Positions 1 through 6,576 of a stretch of DNA of 8,682 bases are shown here, one piece after another. Source of the DNA: Bacteroidota bacterium. GTDB lineage: Bacteria; Bacteroidota; Bacteroidia; Chitinophagales; Chitinophagaceae. Position numbers and translations under genes: made by a program. Within the stretch, counting starts at the first letter, position 1. Every line of letters starts with the position of its first letter. The stretch lies in NCBI GenBank assembly GCA_023386395.1, contig JAEWJV010000365.1:1-8682 (forward strand). Direction: 5' to 3'. A model generated the notes under the pieces. The model made no database searches. It saw only the letters and a program-made list of their open reading frames with translations, and was not told the DNA's origin.

Positions 1-183
1 AAATACAGTTATGCAGGGGCCTACAAAATGCAGGGTTCGAAAAGCTTTTATAAACTGCCACCATACTTTTAAACTGAAAAGTAATTCGTACCCACGGTTT
101 TTAGGTCCCTCCAGGAAAACTTCTTCAGAGGGCAAAAGCCTCGTCGATTCTTCTTTTGTTTCATTTGTTTCTTTCTCAGGCAT
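1..183 (-). CDS. LOG family protein (TIGR00730-type), 5' part only
   Basis: Reading the minus strand from ATG at 183 gives 61 uninterrupted codons that continue past the left edge of the window. The first 20 or so residues are charged and polar. They are followed by FLEGPKNRGYELLFSLKVWW and then FIKAFRTLHFVGPCITVF. The last stretch matches the start of the Rossmann-like fold in the LOG/lysine-decarboxylase-like family, where a 'G(P)xxTVFGSAR' strand opens the nucleotide-binding site. Characterised family members are phosphoribohydrolases that release a base from nucleoside 5'-monophosphates, for example in cytokinin activation; the bacterial role is often unknown. The catalytic PGGxGTxxE motif would lie beyond the edge, so activity cannot be judged. 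The gene is divergent from the YciO-like gene, with 65 nt between start codons. The family call rests on recognition of the N-terminal segment only. Confidence 0.8.
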   Translation of the reverse strand, partial: MPEKETNETKEESTRLLPSEEVFLEGPKNRGYELLFSLKVWWQFIKAFRTLHFVGPCITVF

Positions 184-208
184 GCGTAAAAATAAAATGG
201 TTTTAGTC

Positions 209-216
209 TAACTTAG
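209..216 (+). promoter_or_regulatory. weak candidate -7 box for the YciO-like gene
   Basis: TAACTTAG matches the Bacteroidota -7 consensus TAnnTTTG at all but one fixed position and lies 33 nt upstream of the ATG at 249. No convincing TTTG is visible at the -33 position. This is only a possible promoter element in the 65-nt divergent region. Confidence 0.15.
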
Positions 217-248
217 TCATAATTGTTTACAAATAAAAAGCTTTGAAT

Positions 249-857
249 ATGTTATTGCACGTGCACGCCGGTAATCCAAATGAACGCCACATTAAAACCA
301 TTAAAGAATGTTTGCTTGATGGTGGTGTGATCATTTATCCTACGGATACCATTTATGGTTTGGGCTGCGATATTTTTCAGCATAAGGCCATAGAAAAAAT
401 TTGCCGGATAAAACATATTGACCCCCATAAAGCGCAGTTAAGTTTTGTTTGTTATGATTTGAGTGATTTAAGCAAATACACTAAAAACATTTCAACCCCA
501 TTGTACAGGTTGCTGAAAGAATATTTACCCGGTCCCTACACTTTTATTTTGCCTGCAAGCAAAGAAGTGCCGAAGATTTTGCAAAGCAAGAAAAGCACCA
601 TTGGTTTACGTGTGCCCGATAATAACATTGCAAGAACAATTGTACAGGAACTTGAACATCCCATCCTGTCTGCTTCGCTGCCCGGCGAAATGGTGGAAGA
701 ATATACTGACCCGGAATTAATTTATGAAAATTTCAAAAACCTTGTTGATATTGTTGTGGATGGCGGCGCCGGCGGCATGATACCGTCAACCATAATTGAT
801 TGCACCAAAGAAGAATATGAAGTGCTGAGAATGGGTGCCGGAGAGTGGAATGAATAA
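249..857 (+). CDS. Sua5/YciO/YrdC family protein (threonylcarbamoyl-AMP synthase family)
   Basis: A 202-residue cytoplasmic protein of the YrdC fold. Family members such as YrdC/Sua5 make L-threonylcarbamoyl-AMP from threonine, bicarbonate and ATP for the t6A37 modification of tRNA. Visible motifs are IIYPTDTIYGLGCDIF near residues 28-43, RIKHIDPHKAQLSFVC at about 53-68, GPYTFILPASKEVP, STIGLRVPDN and the C-terminal PSTIIDCT. The 'LSFVCYDLSDLSKY' segment and the length resemble E. coli YciO more than YrdC. YciO paralogues have weak or unclear TC-AMP synthase activity, so the exact function is open. ATG at 249 was chosen; a TTG two codons upstream (243) could also serve, but ATG is preferred. 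The gene faces gcvT and ends 36 nt before gcvT's stop. Confidence 0.9.
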   Translation: MLLHVHAGNPNERHIKTIKECLLDGGVIIYPTDTIYGLGCDIFQHKAIEKICRIKHIDPHKAQLSFVCYDLSDLSKYTKNISTPLYRLLKEYLPGPYTFILPASKEVPKILQSKKSTIGLRVPDNNIARTIVQELEHPILSASLPGEMVEEYTDPELIYENFKNLVDIVVDGGAGGMIPSTIIDCTKEEYEVLRMGAGEWNE

Positions 858-859
858 AG

Positions 860-889
860 ACTGGTTCAGTTTTTTTAGACTGAACCAGT
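860..889. terminator. stem-loop between convergent genes, likely bidirectional terminator
   Basis: ACTGGTTCAGT (860-870) pairs perfectly with ACTGAACCAGT (879-889) around an 8-nt loop that is mostly T. The 11-bp hairpin fills the 36-nt gap between the YciO-like stop (855-857) and the gcvT stop (894-896). Classical U-tracts after the stem are weak in both directions (somewhat T-rich toward the left). The position between two convergent stop codons is the main argument. Confidence 0.65.
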
Positions 890-893
890 TGCG

Positions 894-1985
894 TTAACTA
901 AACGGCATCTTCACAATCTTGGCTTTAATAAGCCTGCCGCGTATATCAATATAAATTTCATTATCCAAACCGGCATTATTAACAGCAACATAACCCATGC
1001 CTACGGCTTTTCCCAGTGACGGCGATTGTGTGCCGCTGGTTACTTTACCTATCGCATTGCCTTCCGCATCTTTAATTACATAGTCATGGCGCGGAATACC
1101 GCGGTCTGTCATTTCAAAACCTATGAGCTTTCTTTTAATGCCTTCCGCTTTTTGTTTTTCTATAATCTCTTTCGCGGTAAAAGCTGTTGTCTTATTCAGT
1201 TTTGTTATCCAGCCCAGGCCTGCTTCAAGCGGTGAGGTTGTATCATCAATATCATTGCCGTATAAACAAAAACCCATTTCCAAACGAAGCGTATCCCTTG
1301 CGCCGAGGCCGATAGGTTTTATACCTTCCGCTTTGCCCGCTTCAAAAATGGCGTTCCATATTGTATCAGCGTTGTTGTCTTTATCTTCGAAATATATTTC
1401 TACGCCTCCCGCGCCTGTATATCCTGTTGCACTTATCAAAACATTATCAACGCCGGCAAATTTGCCCTTTACAAAAGTGTAATATTTAAGGTTGAGAATA
1501 TCAATATCCATCAGAGGTTGCAAAATTTTTGTTGCATTAGGGCCCTGTATGGCAAGCAGGCAGGTTTTATCACTTATGTTATGAAGTTCAACATTGTTTG
1601 AATTATGTTGCACAATCCAGCTCCAGTCCTTTGCAATATTACCGGCATTTACCACCAGCATATACACTTTATTTTCTTCAATACAATACACCAAAAGATC
1701 ATCCACTATGCCGCCTTCATTATTGGTAAAGCAGCTGTATTGCGCCTTGCCATTGGCAAGCTTCGATGCATCGTTTGTTGTTACGCGCTGAATAAGGTCT
1801 AAAGCGTTTTCACCTTTCAGAATAAATTCACCCATGTGGCTCACATCAAACACACCTGCATTATTGCGCACCGCAGCATGTTCATCGTTAATGCCGGTAT
1901 AGCTTATCGGCATATTATAACCTGCAAATTCAGCCATTTTAGCGCCCAGCGCAATATGCTTTTGTGTGAAAGGTGTGTGCTTCAT
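894..1985 (-). CDS. gcvT: glycine cleavage system aminomethyltransferase (T-protein)
   Basis: A 363-residue cytoplasmic enzyme of usual GcvT length. T-protein takes the aminomethyl group from lipoyl-H-protein and transfers the methylene to tetrahydrofolate, releasing ammonia. Seen in order: the N-terminal [13 protein letters not shown] and FDVSHMGEF segments, [26 protein letters not shown] (catalytic Asp region), [38 protein letters not shown] and the C-terminal barrel ending in [17 protein letters not shown]. The common GYTGE motif reads GYTGA here. ATG at 1985 is preferred because GGGGGA sits about 8 nt upstream of it. An in-frame TTG at 2000 would overlap that ribosome-binding site. gcvP and gcvH are not in the window; scattered gcv genes are common in this phylum. 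A promoter candidate lies upstream at 2035-2066. Confidence 0.96.
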   Translation of the reverse strand: MKHTPFTQKHIALGAKMAEFAGYNMPISYTGINDEHAAVRNNAGVFDVSHMGEFILKGENALDLIQRVTTNDASKLANGKAQYSCFTNNEGGIVDDLLVYCIEENKVYMLVVNAGNIAKDWSWIVQHNSNNVELHNISDKTCLLAIQGPNATKILQPLMDIDILNLKYYTFVKGKFAGVDNVLISATGYTGAGGVEIYFEDKDNNADTIWNAIFEAGKAEGIKPIGLGARDTLRLEMGFCLYGNDIDDTTSPLEAGLGWITKLNKTTAFTAKEIIEKQKAEGIKRKLIGFEMTDRGIPRHDYVIKDAEGNAIGKVTSGTQSPSLGKAVGMGYVAVNNAGLDNEIYIDIRGRLIKAKIVKMPFS

Positions 1986-1991
1986 AAACTG

Positions 1992-2005
1992 TTCCCCCAA
2001 GGGAA
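1992..2005 (-). promoter_or_regulatory. small hairpin over the gcvT ribosome-binding site
   Basis: On the minus strand TTCCC (2005-2001) can pair with GGGAA (1996-1992) across a 4-nt TTGG loop, just upstream of the gcvT ATG at 1985. The purine-rich GGGGGAA is the apparent Shine-Dalgarno and would be partly buried. The stem is only 5 bp, so a regulatory role is speculative. Confidence 0.25.
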
Positions 2006-2034
2006 ATTTGTTTTGTGATTAATAGTTGATGCGG

Positions 2035-2066
2035 CAAAAATAAATGATGCAGGGTGCGGAGTGAAA
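2035..2066 (-). promoter_or_regulatory. candidate Bacteroidota-type promoter for gcvT
   Basis: On the minus strand TATTTTTG (2042-2035) is an exact match to the Bacteroidota -7 box TAnnTTTG. Exactly 20 nt upstream is TTTC (2066-2063), one base from the -33 consensus TTTG. The implied start site near 2029 gives a leader of about 43 nt before the gcvT ATG. No folded glycine-riboswitch-like element is apparent in so short a leader. Confidence 0.45.
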
Positions 2067-2370
2067 TAATTTGTTTGGGAAATAATGAAACCCATATTGG
2101 CAGGTACAGCCGGTAACTGTATTATCAATGGAAAAACCAAGTATAGCAGTTAAAACGGGTACAATCGAAAGGTAAGCCAGGCTTAAGTTTCGATAGAGTT
2201 TTTTGTTGCGCATTAAACAAGCTTAAATAACTGAATTGATTTTTATTTCCAGGTTAATGTTTGAACCAGCGGGTAAATAAGTCAGCGAACACTGCGCTGC
2301 CTGCAGTACTGATGTTTTATGTTTGTTAGTTGGTACAGCCGCGTAATTGAGAAATAAAAAAATGGATGTA

Positions 2371-2501
2371 ATTAAGTGGCAACTTCTTCGTTAAAAGTTT
2401 TGGGCGGCGCCACGAGACCTGCTGCAGCAGAATATAAAATTATAGAAAAGAAGGGCATTCCTTCTTCCTGCCCGCAATGCCCTTCCTTCGCTTATGGCTT
2501 G
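2371..2501 (+). repeat. dispersed intergenic repeat, copy A
   Basis: This stretch aligns with 6577-6711 over roughly 120-130 nt, about three quarters identical by eye with a few 1-3 nt gaps. Shared landmarks in the same order are ATTAAG, TTCGTTAAA, CACG, CTGCTGCA[GA]CAG, ATAAAATTAT, CCGCAATG and TTCG[CT]TTATGG. Copy A contains a perfect 12-bp palindrome CTGCTGCAGCAG at 2419-2430 and a strong 10-bp stem-loop at 2450-2485. Both copies are non-coding and in the same orientation, which suggests a mobile or amplified intergenic element. More copies in the genome would be needed to define its ends. Confidence 0.6.
2450..2485 (-). terminator. strong stem-loop within repeat copy A, possible araC-family gene terminator
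   Basis: GAAGGGCATT (2450-2459) is a perfect 10-bp inverted repeat with AATGCCCTTC (2476-2485), with a 16-nt loop. Read on the minus strand, the second arm is followed by TTTTCTATAATTTT, a plausible U-rich tract. It lies about 80 nt beyond the stop of the AraC-family gene transcribed toward it. The same position in repeat copy B has lost the symmetry, so the structure may belong to the repeat rather than the gene. Confidence 0.45.
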
Positions 2502-2565
2502 CTAAAAAGATATTACGGAAAAGGAAAAAGCCGAAACTGTTGTATATAAATGGCTGCCGGGTTTT

Positions 2566-3411
2566 TTAGTTGATGGTATTTATTTTTCTGAAGTCGGAAG
2601 GGTTTATCCCTTTATACTTTTTGAATACCCGGTTCAGGTGGCTTTCATCTGTAAAATTAAATTCGTAAGCAATTTCATTAATCCGCATATCACTGTGCAA
2701 TAACCTCGTTTCTATCAGCCGCAACTTGTAATTGGCAATATAGCTTTGCAGGGTTTCGCCCGTTTGTTTCTTAAAATACCGGCCTAAATAATTGAGCGAT
2801 ATATTAAAATGCCCACTGAGTTTTTCTGCTCTTAAATTTCGAGGCTCAAAAATATTTTGCTGAATATACTGCAGCATTTCCAGCACAGGCTCGCCGGTGT
2901 TTTCCTTTATATTTTTAGGAAGTTTCAATGCAATATTTCTTGCCACAATGGTAATCATGGTATTAATAATTTGTTCCGTAATACGGTTGTAATACAGTTG
3001 CTGATTAGATTGTTCATGCAGTATGCTTTCCACCAGCGAGGCAATTAAAGGCTTGTCCGTTTTATTCTTTAATATACAGCCCGGGCGATGGCTTGCATTT
3101 TGTAAAATATATCCAACCTGTTTTACAGCCTCTTTATCCTTTCCCATTTTTTCTTTTACGTACATTTCATTAAACCGGATAAAGAAAAAGGTTGTTGGCG
3201 TACTAATATCAAATGAATACACATCCTGCGGCGTTAATAGAAACAAATTGCCCCTGCGGTAGTTAAACCTGTTTTTGTTTACCGTTTGTATGCCTGTGCC
3301 TTCTATAATATGTATCAGCCCAAAGAAATTATTCCGCTTTGTAACTTTTGGGAAGCGCTGCATTTCTTTCCTTTCAATCTCATACGGTTTATATAACGTT
3401 TCAACCTGCAT
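2566..3411 (-). CDS. AraC family transcriptional regulator
   Basis: From ATG at 3411 the product is 281 residues, normal for an AraC-type regulator. The N-terminal part contains a cupin-like sensing segment (FFGLIHIIEGTGIQTVN, then YRRGNLFLLTPQDVYSFDI, then TTFFFIRFNE). The C-terminal 84 residues (about 193-276) form the double helix-turn-helix: LSGHFNISLNYLGRYFKKQT, QSYIANYKLRLIETRLL, then INEIAYEFNFTDESHLNRVF and the signature end KKYKGINPSDFRK. The frame stays open upstream to an ATG at 3573, but that extension runs into the divergent tautomerase gene and has no homology-like character, so the internal ATG (MQVETLYKPYEI) is chosen. It is divergent from the tautomerase gene and probably controls it, itself, or both. 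The effector is unknown. Confidence 0.9.
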   Translation of the reverse strand: MQVETLYKPYEIERKEMQRFPKVTKRNNFFGLIHIIEGTGIQTVNKNRFNYRRGNLFLLTPQDVYSFDISTPTTFFFIRFNEMYVKEKMGKDKEAVKQVGYILQNASHRPGCILKNKTDKPLIASLVESILHEQSNQQLYYNRITEQIINTMITIVARNIALKLPKNIKENTGEPVLEMLQYIQQNIFEPRNLRAEKLSGHFNISLNYLGRYFKKQTGETLQSYIANYKLRLIETRLLHSDMRINEIAYEFNFTDESHLNRVFKKYKGINPSDFRKINTIN

Positions 3412-3508
3412 AGCTGCAAAATACAAAAGAAGCGTAAAATAGTACAAATGCGGAGGCATATCCCCTGCATAATTTTGCGTTATCAACTTATAAAGCAAAT
3501 GAAAATTT

Positions 3509-3522
3509 GTTAACCGGTTAAC
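3509..3522. promoter_or_regulatory. 14-bp perfect palindrome, candidate operator
   Basis: GTTAACCGGTTAAC is a perfect inverted repeat in the 153-nt gap between the AraC-family start (3411) and the tautomerase start (3565). It overlaps a TTTG (3506-3509) that could be a -33 element for the tautomerase gene; a poor -7-like TATAAGAA follows at 3531. A regulator bound here could block or activate that promoter. AraC proteins more often bind direct repeats, so another dimeric regulator is possible. Confidence 0.4.
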
Positions 3523-3564
3523 GGAGAAATTATAAGAATCAGTAACAATTAAAAACAATGAATT

Positions 3565-3915
3565 ATGCCACATTTTATTATTGATTGTTCAGCCGATGTT
3601 TTAACACAGGTGTCTGAACCCGACATGTTAAGTGCTGTATTGAATGCTGCTGATGCCAGCGGTCTTTTTACGAAAGATGATATTAAAGTAAGGGTAAACC
3701 CTTATGTGCGGTATGAAGTGGGTGGTAAAAAAACCAGCTTCATTCATGTATTCGGGTATATCCTTGAAGGAAGAACGGAAGCACAGAAAGCCGGCTTGTC
3801 GCAGCAGGTTGTAAAAGCACTGGCGGGCCTGTTTCCCGGTATTGAATATATAGCTTCCAGTGTAGATGAATTTGCAAAAACCGGTTATTGTAACAGGCAT
3901 TTGCTACCAGCTTAA
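3565..3915 (+). CDS. 5-carboxymethyl-2-hydroxymuconate isomerase (CHMI) family tautomerase
   Basis: A 116-residue cytoplasmic protein of the CHMI branch of the tautomerase superfamily. It starts MPHFIIDCSADVL, so removal of the initiator Met would expose the N-terminal proline that acts as general base in this superfamily. Other family features are KVRVNPYVRYEVGG around residues 40-53 and IHVFGYILEGRTEAQKAGLS around 60-79. HpaF/HpcD isomerises 5-carboxymethyl-2-hydroxymuconate in homoprotocatechuate breakdown. No other gene of that pathway is in the window, so the physiological substrate may differ. The proposed AraC-type regulator is divergent and a secreted lipocalin-like gene follows after 30 nt, probably cotranscribed. 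Length is close to, slightly shorter than, the enteric enzyme. Confidence 0.85.
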   Translation: MPHFIIDCSADVLTQVSEPDMLSAVLNAADASGLFTKDDIKVRVNPYVRYEVGGKKTSFIHVFGYILEGRTEAQKAGLSQQVVKALAGLFPGIEYIASSVDEFAKTGYCNRHLLPA

Positions 3916-3945
3916 ATCAATTCAATTTTTTTTAAAAAACTATAA

Positions 3946-4449
3946 ATGATGAGATACTTAATGTGTGCTGCCTTTATGTTATTCACCACATTACAGGCAC
4001 AAAACGTAAAACAGCCGGAAAAACCAAGCAAACAACTTGTGGGCACATGGTCGTTGGTAAAAGTGGAAAACACAAATGCAGACGGAAGCAAAACATTGCC
4101 TTACGGCGAAAACCCGGTAGGGTTGCTCGTGTTCACCGATGGTGGTGACTATGCCATACAGATTTTAAAAGCCGTTCGCCCAAAAGTTGCAGCAGGCGAT
4201 AAGAATAAGGCTACACCCGCTGAAAATGCTGCTTTGGTCCAGGGCAATAATTCACATTTTGGTACTTATACCGTTAACCCGGATAAACATAGTATTGCTT
4301 TCAATGTGCAGCATGCTTTTTATCCTAACTGGGAAGGCCATGTGCAGGTACGCAGCTTCACGCTTGAGAATAATGTATTGAGTTATGTGGTTACTCATAC
4401 CACCAACGGCGGGGCCGTTACCGCAACCGTGGTGTGGAAGAAGCAATAA
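3946..4449 (+). CDS. secreted lipocalin-like domain protein
   Basis: A 167-residue protein with an N-terminal signal peptide (hydrophobic MMRYLMCAAFMLFTTLQAQ, likely cleaved near residue 18), so it is probably periplasmic or exported. After a short linker it shows the lipocalin-like opening QLVGTWSLVKVEN, then NPVGLLVFTDGGDYAIQIL, a central HFGTYTVNPDKHSIAFNVQH and C-terminal beta strands RSFTLENNVLSYVV. This pattern fits the small Lipocalin-like (DUF/Lipocalin_5) family; function is unknown in most members and ligand binding is only presumed. Two adjacent ATGs (3946, 3949) are both possible starts. It lies 30 nt after the tautomerase gene, likely the same transcript, and converges on the methyltransferase with a 15-nt gap. 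Confidence 0.8.
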   Translation: MMRYLMCAAFMLFTTLQAQNVKQPEKPSKQLVGTWSLVKVENTNADGSKTLPYGENPVGLLVFTDGGDYAIQILKAVRPKVAAGDKNKATPAENAALVQGNNSHFGTYTVNPDKHSIAFNVQHAFYPNWEGHVQVRSFTLENNVLSYVVTHTTNGGAVTATVVWKKQ

Positions 4450-4464
4450 TGTTTACGTTCTGCT

Positions 4465-5247
4465 TTATATTTTTTGGGCAACGGTCAATGACATTGCAAA
4501 GTGCTTATCTATTTTACCGTTAAAATTTTCATTAATAAAATCTTCAATTTCCTGATAAAATAATTGTTGAATTTTCTTGTCAGCTTTAAGATGACTTGAA
4601 TACGTGTTCAGTAGCTTAACAAAGTTCTTTGCAGTGTAGGTTATAATTACAGGAAAGAGCTGATAGTGAATTAATTTAAACAAGTGTTCATCAATTTCAT
4701 CGGGTTTAAGTTCTTTTTTGTTTGGCAGTTTTGGTTTGGGATTATCTAAAAAATTATAACGCTCATAAACAGGTTGTGATTCAATGAAAAACTTATCTCC
4801 TGCTTCATCCGATATATGATTTGTATGAATGACTGCGAGATAACCGCTGTCACGAAGCAGGCGATGTGTTTTTGTATATTTTACAGCAGGGTCAATCCAA
4901 TGAAACGAAGTGGCTGCATATACTAAGTCAAATGTTTTGGGCAAAAAATCTGACTGCTCAAAAGAAGTATTTACTACCTGAACGTTTTTATAGTCGTCCA
5001 ATTCACGCTTTGCTACTTCTGCTAATGAATGTCCTAATTCAACTGCAGTTATTTGAAACCCTTTTTGAGCTAATGGTTTTGTGGCTTGCCCGGTGCCGGC
5101 GCCAATTTCAAGAAGTGTTGCATTTGCATCTAAATTGGTAATGTCAATCAACGTTGAAAATAATTCTTCCGGATAACGAGGTCTTACCTCGTTATATAAC
5201 AGGGCTACTTCATCGAAAGTTTGCCTTAGTATGTTACTGTCGTTCAT
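4465..5247 (-). CDS. class I SAM-dependent methyltransferase
   Basis: A 260-residue cytoplasmic protein. Motif I is LLEIGAGTGQATKPLA (residues 45-60), the acidic end of the second strand is ITAVELG (Glu70), and VVNTSFEQSDF (about 91-101) precedes FDLVYAATSFHWIDP (106-120). This matches the Methyltransf_11/25 type, including the N-terminal YNEVRPRYPEELF and the SFHWIDP segment common in methyltransferases annotated only generically. The C-terminal third is a helical cap (LLNTYSSHLK and FYQEIEDFINENF) that probably shapes the acceptor site. The acceptor cannot be read from sequence. The gene lies 99 nt downstream of the serine hydrolase gene on the same strand, so cotranscription is possible but not certain. 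Confidence 0.88.
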   Translation of the reverse strand: MNDSNILRQTFDEVALLYNEVRPRYPEELFSTLIDITNLDANATLLEIGAGTGQATKPLAQKGFQITAVELGHSLAEVAKRELDDYKNVQVVNTSFEQSDFLPKTFDLVYAATSFHWIDPAVKYTKTHRLLRDSGYLAVIHTNHISDEAGDKFFIESQPVYERYNFLDNPKPKLPNKKELKPDEIDEHLFKLIHYQLFPVIITYTAKNFVKLLNTYSSHLKADKKIQQLFYQEIEDFINENFNGKIDKHFAMSLTVAQKI

Positions 5248-5346
5248 TAATAATGCCTGGATAATTAGGTTTTGATTGAATAGGCGCTAACGGTCACGCA
5301 TTTATGCAGGCGTGGCAATAGTGATTAGTCCTGTCCGTGGCTGTTT

Positions 5347-6480
5347 TTACCTGAATAGTTCAGCTATCATTTTTGCCTGGAGATCATCTATGCTTGTTGT
5401 TTGCGCATTCGATAAAAGTATAATTGTTATGTCCTTCTCTGCAATATGCACTAGCCTGGTCTTCGTTCCCCAGATGGCACCTTGCCGTTCAGCCACACTG
5501 ATTGTTTGATTGTTTACCTTCATATCATAAGCCCAGATGCCAAAACCATAGGAGGCAAGATAGGGTTGCAATATCGATTTCAAACTACTGCTGTTTATTA
5601 ATTTACCGCTATAAAGTGCATTGGAAAATTTCAATAAATCATTTGCTGTTGAATACAAGCCTCCCGCAGCATAATAGTTCTCCGTATATATGGGCGGGGT
5701 ATTTTCAATTGTTTTTGTGCTGTCATTCACTTCATAAACATTCGCAAGATTCTGAATTACTTTCGTCATACCGAACATCGCCGTTTCAGTCATTTGCAGA
5801 GGTGCAAGAATTTTTTCTTTAAGTACATCTTCATAAGATTTATTGCTGACAGCTTCAATGATTTTTCCAAGTATCACATAGTCTGCATTGTTGTAGTTCC
5901 ATACTTTTCCCGGTTCGCTTTCCAGCTTCCCGCTGCAAAATATGTTTAGCAATTCGTCTGTACTGTATGGCCTGGCATACATAGCCGGAATGTCATCACC
6001 TTTTACATCTTTCTCGTTACTTTCTATACCGGAAGTTGCAGTCAGCAAATTGAAAATTTTTACTTTCTCCGCGCCCTCTCCTTTGTAACCGGGCAAATAG
6101 GTTTTAATGTTTTGGTTTAAATCTATTTTTCCTTGTTCAACAAGCTGCATTATCAAAACAGATGTAAACAATTTTGTGATGGAGGCAATTTTATATTTTG
6201 TGGCATTGGTGTTAGGAATATTAAATTGAAAATTGGCAATACCAAAACTCTGATTATATATCTTCTTATTGTTTTGCTCCACAAGGATTGTTCCGTTAAA
6301 AGGGTGGCTTTTTATATAGCCAGCCATGAATTGATTAAAAGCAGTCTCAGAGATGTTAGAAGTACCTGCATGTAAAGCGTGATCTGATGCAGCATTTTGC
6401 TGCGCATGGACATGTGTAACACACAGAAGAAAGAAAAGTAAATTAAGGAATAATGAAATCCTTTTCATTTTATGAATCAT
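5347..6480 (-). CDS. secreted serine hydrolase, beta-lactamase/PBP (class C) fold
   Basis: A 377-residue exported protein. A signal peptide runs from the start to about residue 26 (hydrophobic FLNLLFFLLCVTHVHA, cleavage near AQA/QQ). The family is PF00144 (class C beta-lactamase, D,D-peptidase, esterase). The nucleophile motif is S100-I-T-K103 in KYKIASITKLFTSVL, and the second motif is Y196-N-N198 in WNYNNADYVILG. LLTATSGI (145-152) and YYAAGGLYSTANDLLKF (269-285) are further family landmarks. The third motif, usually HxG, reads RQGAIWG (332-338), with Gln where His is expected, and the usual LLTHTSG reads LLTATSG. Peptidase, esterase or degenerate activity cannot be separated. ATG at 6480 is used; a second in-frame ATG at 6468 (MKRISLF) is equally plausible. 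Confidence 0.9.
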   Translation of the reverse strand: MIHKMKRISLFLNLLFFLLCVTHVHAQQNAASDHALHAGTSNISETAFNQFMAGYIKSHPFNGTILVEQNNKKIYNQSFGIANFQFNIPNTNATKYKIASITKLFTSVLIMQLVEQGKIDLNQNIKTYLPGYKGEGAEKVKIFNLLTATSGIESNEKDVKGDDIPAMYARPYSTDELLNIFCSGKLESEPGKVWNYNNADYVILGKIIEAVSNKSYEDVLKEKILAPLQMTETAMFGMTKVIQNLANVYEVNDSTKTIENTPPIYTENYYAAGGLYSTANDLLKFSNALYSGKLINSSSLKSILQPYLASYGFGIWAYDMKVNNQTISVAERQGAIWGTKTRLVHIAEKDITIILLSNAQTTSIDDLQAKMIAELFR

Positions 6481-6576
6481 GATTGGTGAAACCCAAAAAC
6501 GTTTATTTTATGCAAATAGTACAGGCAGCCAAAGAAAAGTATACAATGGTACAACGTTGGCATACAGCTATATTCC

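Larger units (their letters stand above)
2067..2565. other. intergenic region without a convincing gene
   Basis: About 500 nt lie between the gcvT promoter and the 3' end of the AraC-family gene. A minus-strand open frame (2213 to 2019, 64 codons) encodes one hydrophobic stretch (LAYLSIVPVLTAILGF), but it has no recognisable family, runs through the gcvT promoter and is probably chance. The part from about 2371 to 2501 is one copy of the dispersed repeat listed separately. No RNA gene is seen. Confidence 0.5.

Noticed and set aside
11..211. Plus-strand open frame near the left edge
   Set aside because: It lies antisense to the LOG-family gene, whose minus-strand reading has clear family character.
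1123..1482. Plus-strand open frame of 119 codons
   Set aside because: It lies antisense inside gcvT, and its composition is the complement of conserved gcvT motifs.
2019..2213. 64-codon minus-strand open frame with one hydrophobic segment
   Set aside because: It has no family signature or convincing ribosome-binding site, and its 3' end runs through the gcvT promoter. A small membrane protein cannot be excluded but is not supported.
3412..3573. Upstream extension of the AraC-family gene to an ATG at 3573
   Set aside because: It overlaps the start of the divergent tautomerase gene and the palindrome, and adds 54 residues that AraC regulators do not have. The 281-residue form is the normal size.
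5295..5314. CACGC/GCGTG inverted repeat between serine hydrolase and methyltransferase
   Set aside because: A 5-bp stem with a 10-nt loop and no following T-tract is too weak to call a terminator. An integron attC reading was also considered, but the GTTRRRY/RYYYAAC cores are absent.
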